Shown here: piece by piece, positions 30,549 through 31,342 of the stretch | How the letters are laid out: each line of letters begins with the position of its first letter | Numbering within the stretch: position 1 is the first letter of the stretch | From: an uncultured Parabacteroides sp. | Lineage (GTDB): Bacteria > Bacteroidota > Bacteroidia > Bacteroidales > Tannerellaceae | Length of the DNA stretch: 31,342 nt | Direction: 5' to 3' | NCBI GenBank assembly: GCA_937890135.1 | Contig: CALBYC010000207.1 | Location: forward strand, 1 to 31,342 | Translations under genes and position numbers: made by a program | The notes under the pieces: generated by a model | What the model was told of the DNA's origin: nothing | Database searches by the model: none | What the model saw: the letters and a program-made list of their open reading frames with translations, nothing else

Positions 30549-31342
30549 TTAGTCTAATACTTTGATGCGAATGTTACGATACCAAACGTTGTCGCCGTGG
30601 TCTTGGAAACCAATGAAACCTTCTTTCTTTTCACCACCACAGTTTAGCAATAGTTCATAAGCCAACGGCCATTTGTCCTTGCTAAACTTGCTATTGTCCA
30701 ACATTTCTTTCCACGCTGGAGTCCACAAGTGGTACTCAACAACTGGGCTATCGCCATTCAAGTAGTGAACGACAGTTCCTTTGTAAACCATGATTTTGCC
30801 TTTATTCCATTCGCCATAAGGCTTAGCTGTTTGAGGCTTTGCAGGAATCATGTCATACAAAGATGCAGATTGGCGGTTTCCGTCCTTTCCTAATTTGGCA
30901 TCCGGATGGTTTTCGTTATCCAAAACCTGATATTCAGGAGCTGAAATATAGGAAGGTTGACCTTCTACTTCTTGAATCATATACAAGACACCGGAATTAG
31001 CACCTTTGTCTACTTTCCATTCAAATTCAAATTCGTAGTTGGAAAACTTGTGTGCAAACACCAAGTCTCCACCGTCCTTTGCACCTGCTTCTCCATTGCC
31101 GGAACCTTTGATATGGATTGTACCGTTATCAATTACCCATGCTGCAGGAACATCTTCACGGTCATAGCCACGCCAGCCGTTGAATGTTTTACCATCAAAC
31201 ATAGTAATCCAGCCATCCTTATCTTTCGGGAAAGTAGATAAGTCTACGGTCGGCAAATCTAACAGTTTGTACTCTGGAGCAGCAGCTTCAGTTGTTGTGT
31301 CTTCTGTTGCTTCTGCTGCGGGTGCTTCTGCTTTTTTACCAC
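30549..31342 (-). CDS. DUF1080 (3-keto-disaccharide hydrolase-like) protein, 5' end outside window
   Basis: The frame is open to the window edge, so the true start lies beyond 31342; the TTG at 31256 is an internal codon, not the start. About 264 residues are visible. First comes an Ala/Glu/Thr/Pro-rich linker (KKAEAPAAEATEDTTTEAAAPE), as often follows a lipoprotein signal, then a DUF1080 domain: GWITMFDGKTFNGWRGY, GGDLVFAHKFSNYEFEFEWKVDKGANSGVLYM, SAPEYQVLDNENHPDAK, GEWNKGKIMVYKGTVVHYLNG, GFIGFQDHGDNVWYRNIRIKVLD. This LamG-like beta-sandwich family includes enzymes that cleave 3-keto-glycosides; related proteins are secreted. Exact substrate unknown. Confidence 0.88.
   Translation of the reverse strand, partial: GKKAEAPAAEATEDTTTEAAAPEYKLLDLPTVDLSTFPKDKDGWITMFDGKTFNGWRGYDREDVPAAWVIDNGTIHIKGSGNGEAGAKDGGDLVFAHKFSNYEFEFEWKVDKGANSGVLYMIQEVEGQPSYISAPEYQVLDNENHPDAKLGKDGNRQSASLYDMIPAKPQTAKPYGEWNKGKIMVYKGTVVHYLNGDSPVVEYHLWTPAWKEMLDNSKFSKDKWPLAYELLLNCGGEKKEGFIGFQDHGDNVWYRNIRIKVLD

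Overview
The window is about 31 kb of a Bacteroidetes chromosome, most likely order Bacteroidales. The main reasons are: many genes are preceded by the Bacteroidetes sigma-factor -7 element TAnnTTTG, in three cases with a TTG/TTTG -33 box 17-20 bases upstream; Shine-Dalgarno sites are mostly weak or absent; ftsX-DUF3098-uppP-truB-queA-folK and rplM-rpsI/rpsB-tsf are in the order usual for this phylum; and there are secreted or lipoprotein glycoside hydrolases. I cannot fix the genus. Most of the window is core genome with short intergenic gaps. I see no phage, insertion sequence, CRISPR array or defence island.

Layout. 1-3.9 kb is an accessory-looking stretch next to a tRNA-Gly(GCC). It holds a TPR-like fragment, an intact MetY-like and an intact MalY/PatB-like PLP enzyme (both GC-richer than their surroundings), and a mosaic of broken sulfur-metabolism genes (BioB-like, ThiF/MoeB-like and DsrE-like pieces). 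4-5.5 kb is a secreted GH10 enzyme on the minus strand. 5.9-10.2 kb carries purB, an RsuA/RluB pseudouridine synthase with a 235-residue Asn/Arg/Tyr/Gly-rich N-terminal extension, and asnS. 10.4-14.9 kb is a tight operon for cell division, envelope lipid recycling, tRNA modification and folate: ftsX, DUF3098, uppP, truB, queA, folK and a small basic protein. 14.9-16.3 kb is metK behind a candidate SAM-II riboswitch. 16.4-20 kb has two lipoprotein hydrolases, a clostripain-family peptidase and a GH29 fucosidase. 20.1-21 kb is proC.

From 21 kb everything is on the minus strand: tsf, rpsB, rpsI, rplM, an outer-membrane beta-barrel protein, a Nudix hydrolase, a ROK glucokinase, a LysM/M23 peptidase, recG, tRNA-Ser(GCU) and a partial DUF1080 lipoprotein-like gene.

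The observations most worth following are: (a) the metK leader, which matches SAM-II conserved positions and has an alternative 8-bp long-range pairing that would break the aptamer P1; (b) an rpsI gene whose product ends in KRFQ, lacking the near-universal FSKR tail, with the Ser-Lys-Arg-stop codons still readable just downstream in another frame, as if 5 bp had been lost between two CAGT repeats; (c) the sulfur-gene graveyard, which suggests a lost sulfur-carrier-protein route beside a surviving MetY/PatB pair; (d) the long low-complexity extension on the pseudouridine synthase. I did not find a convincing entirely new system.
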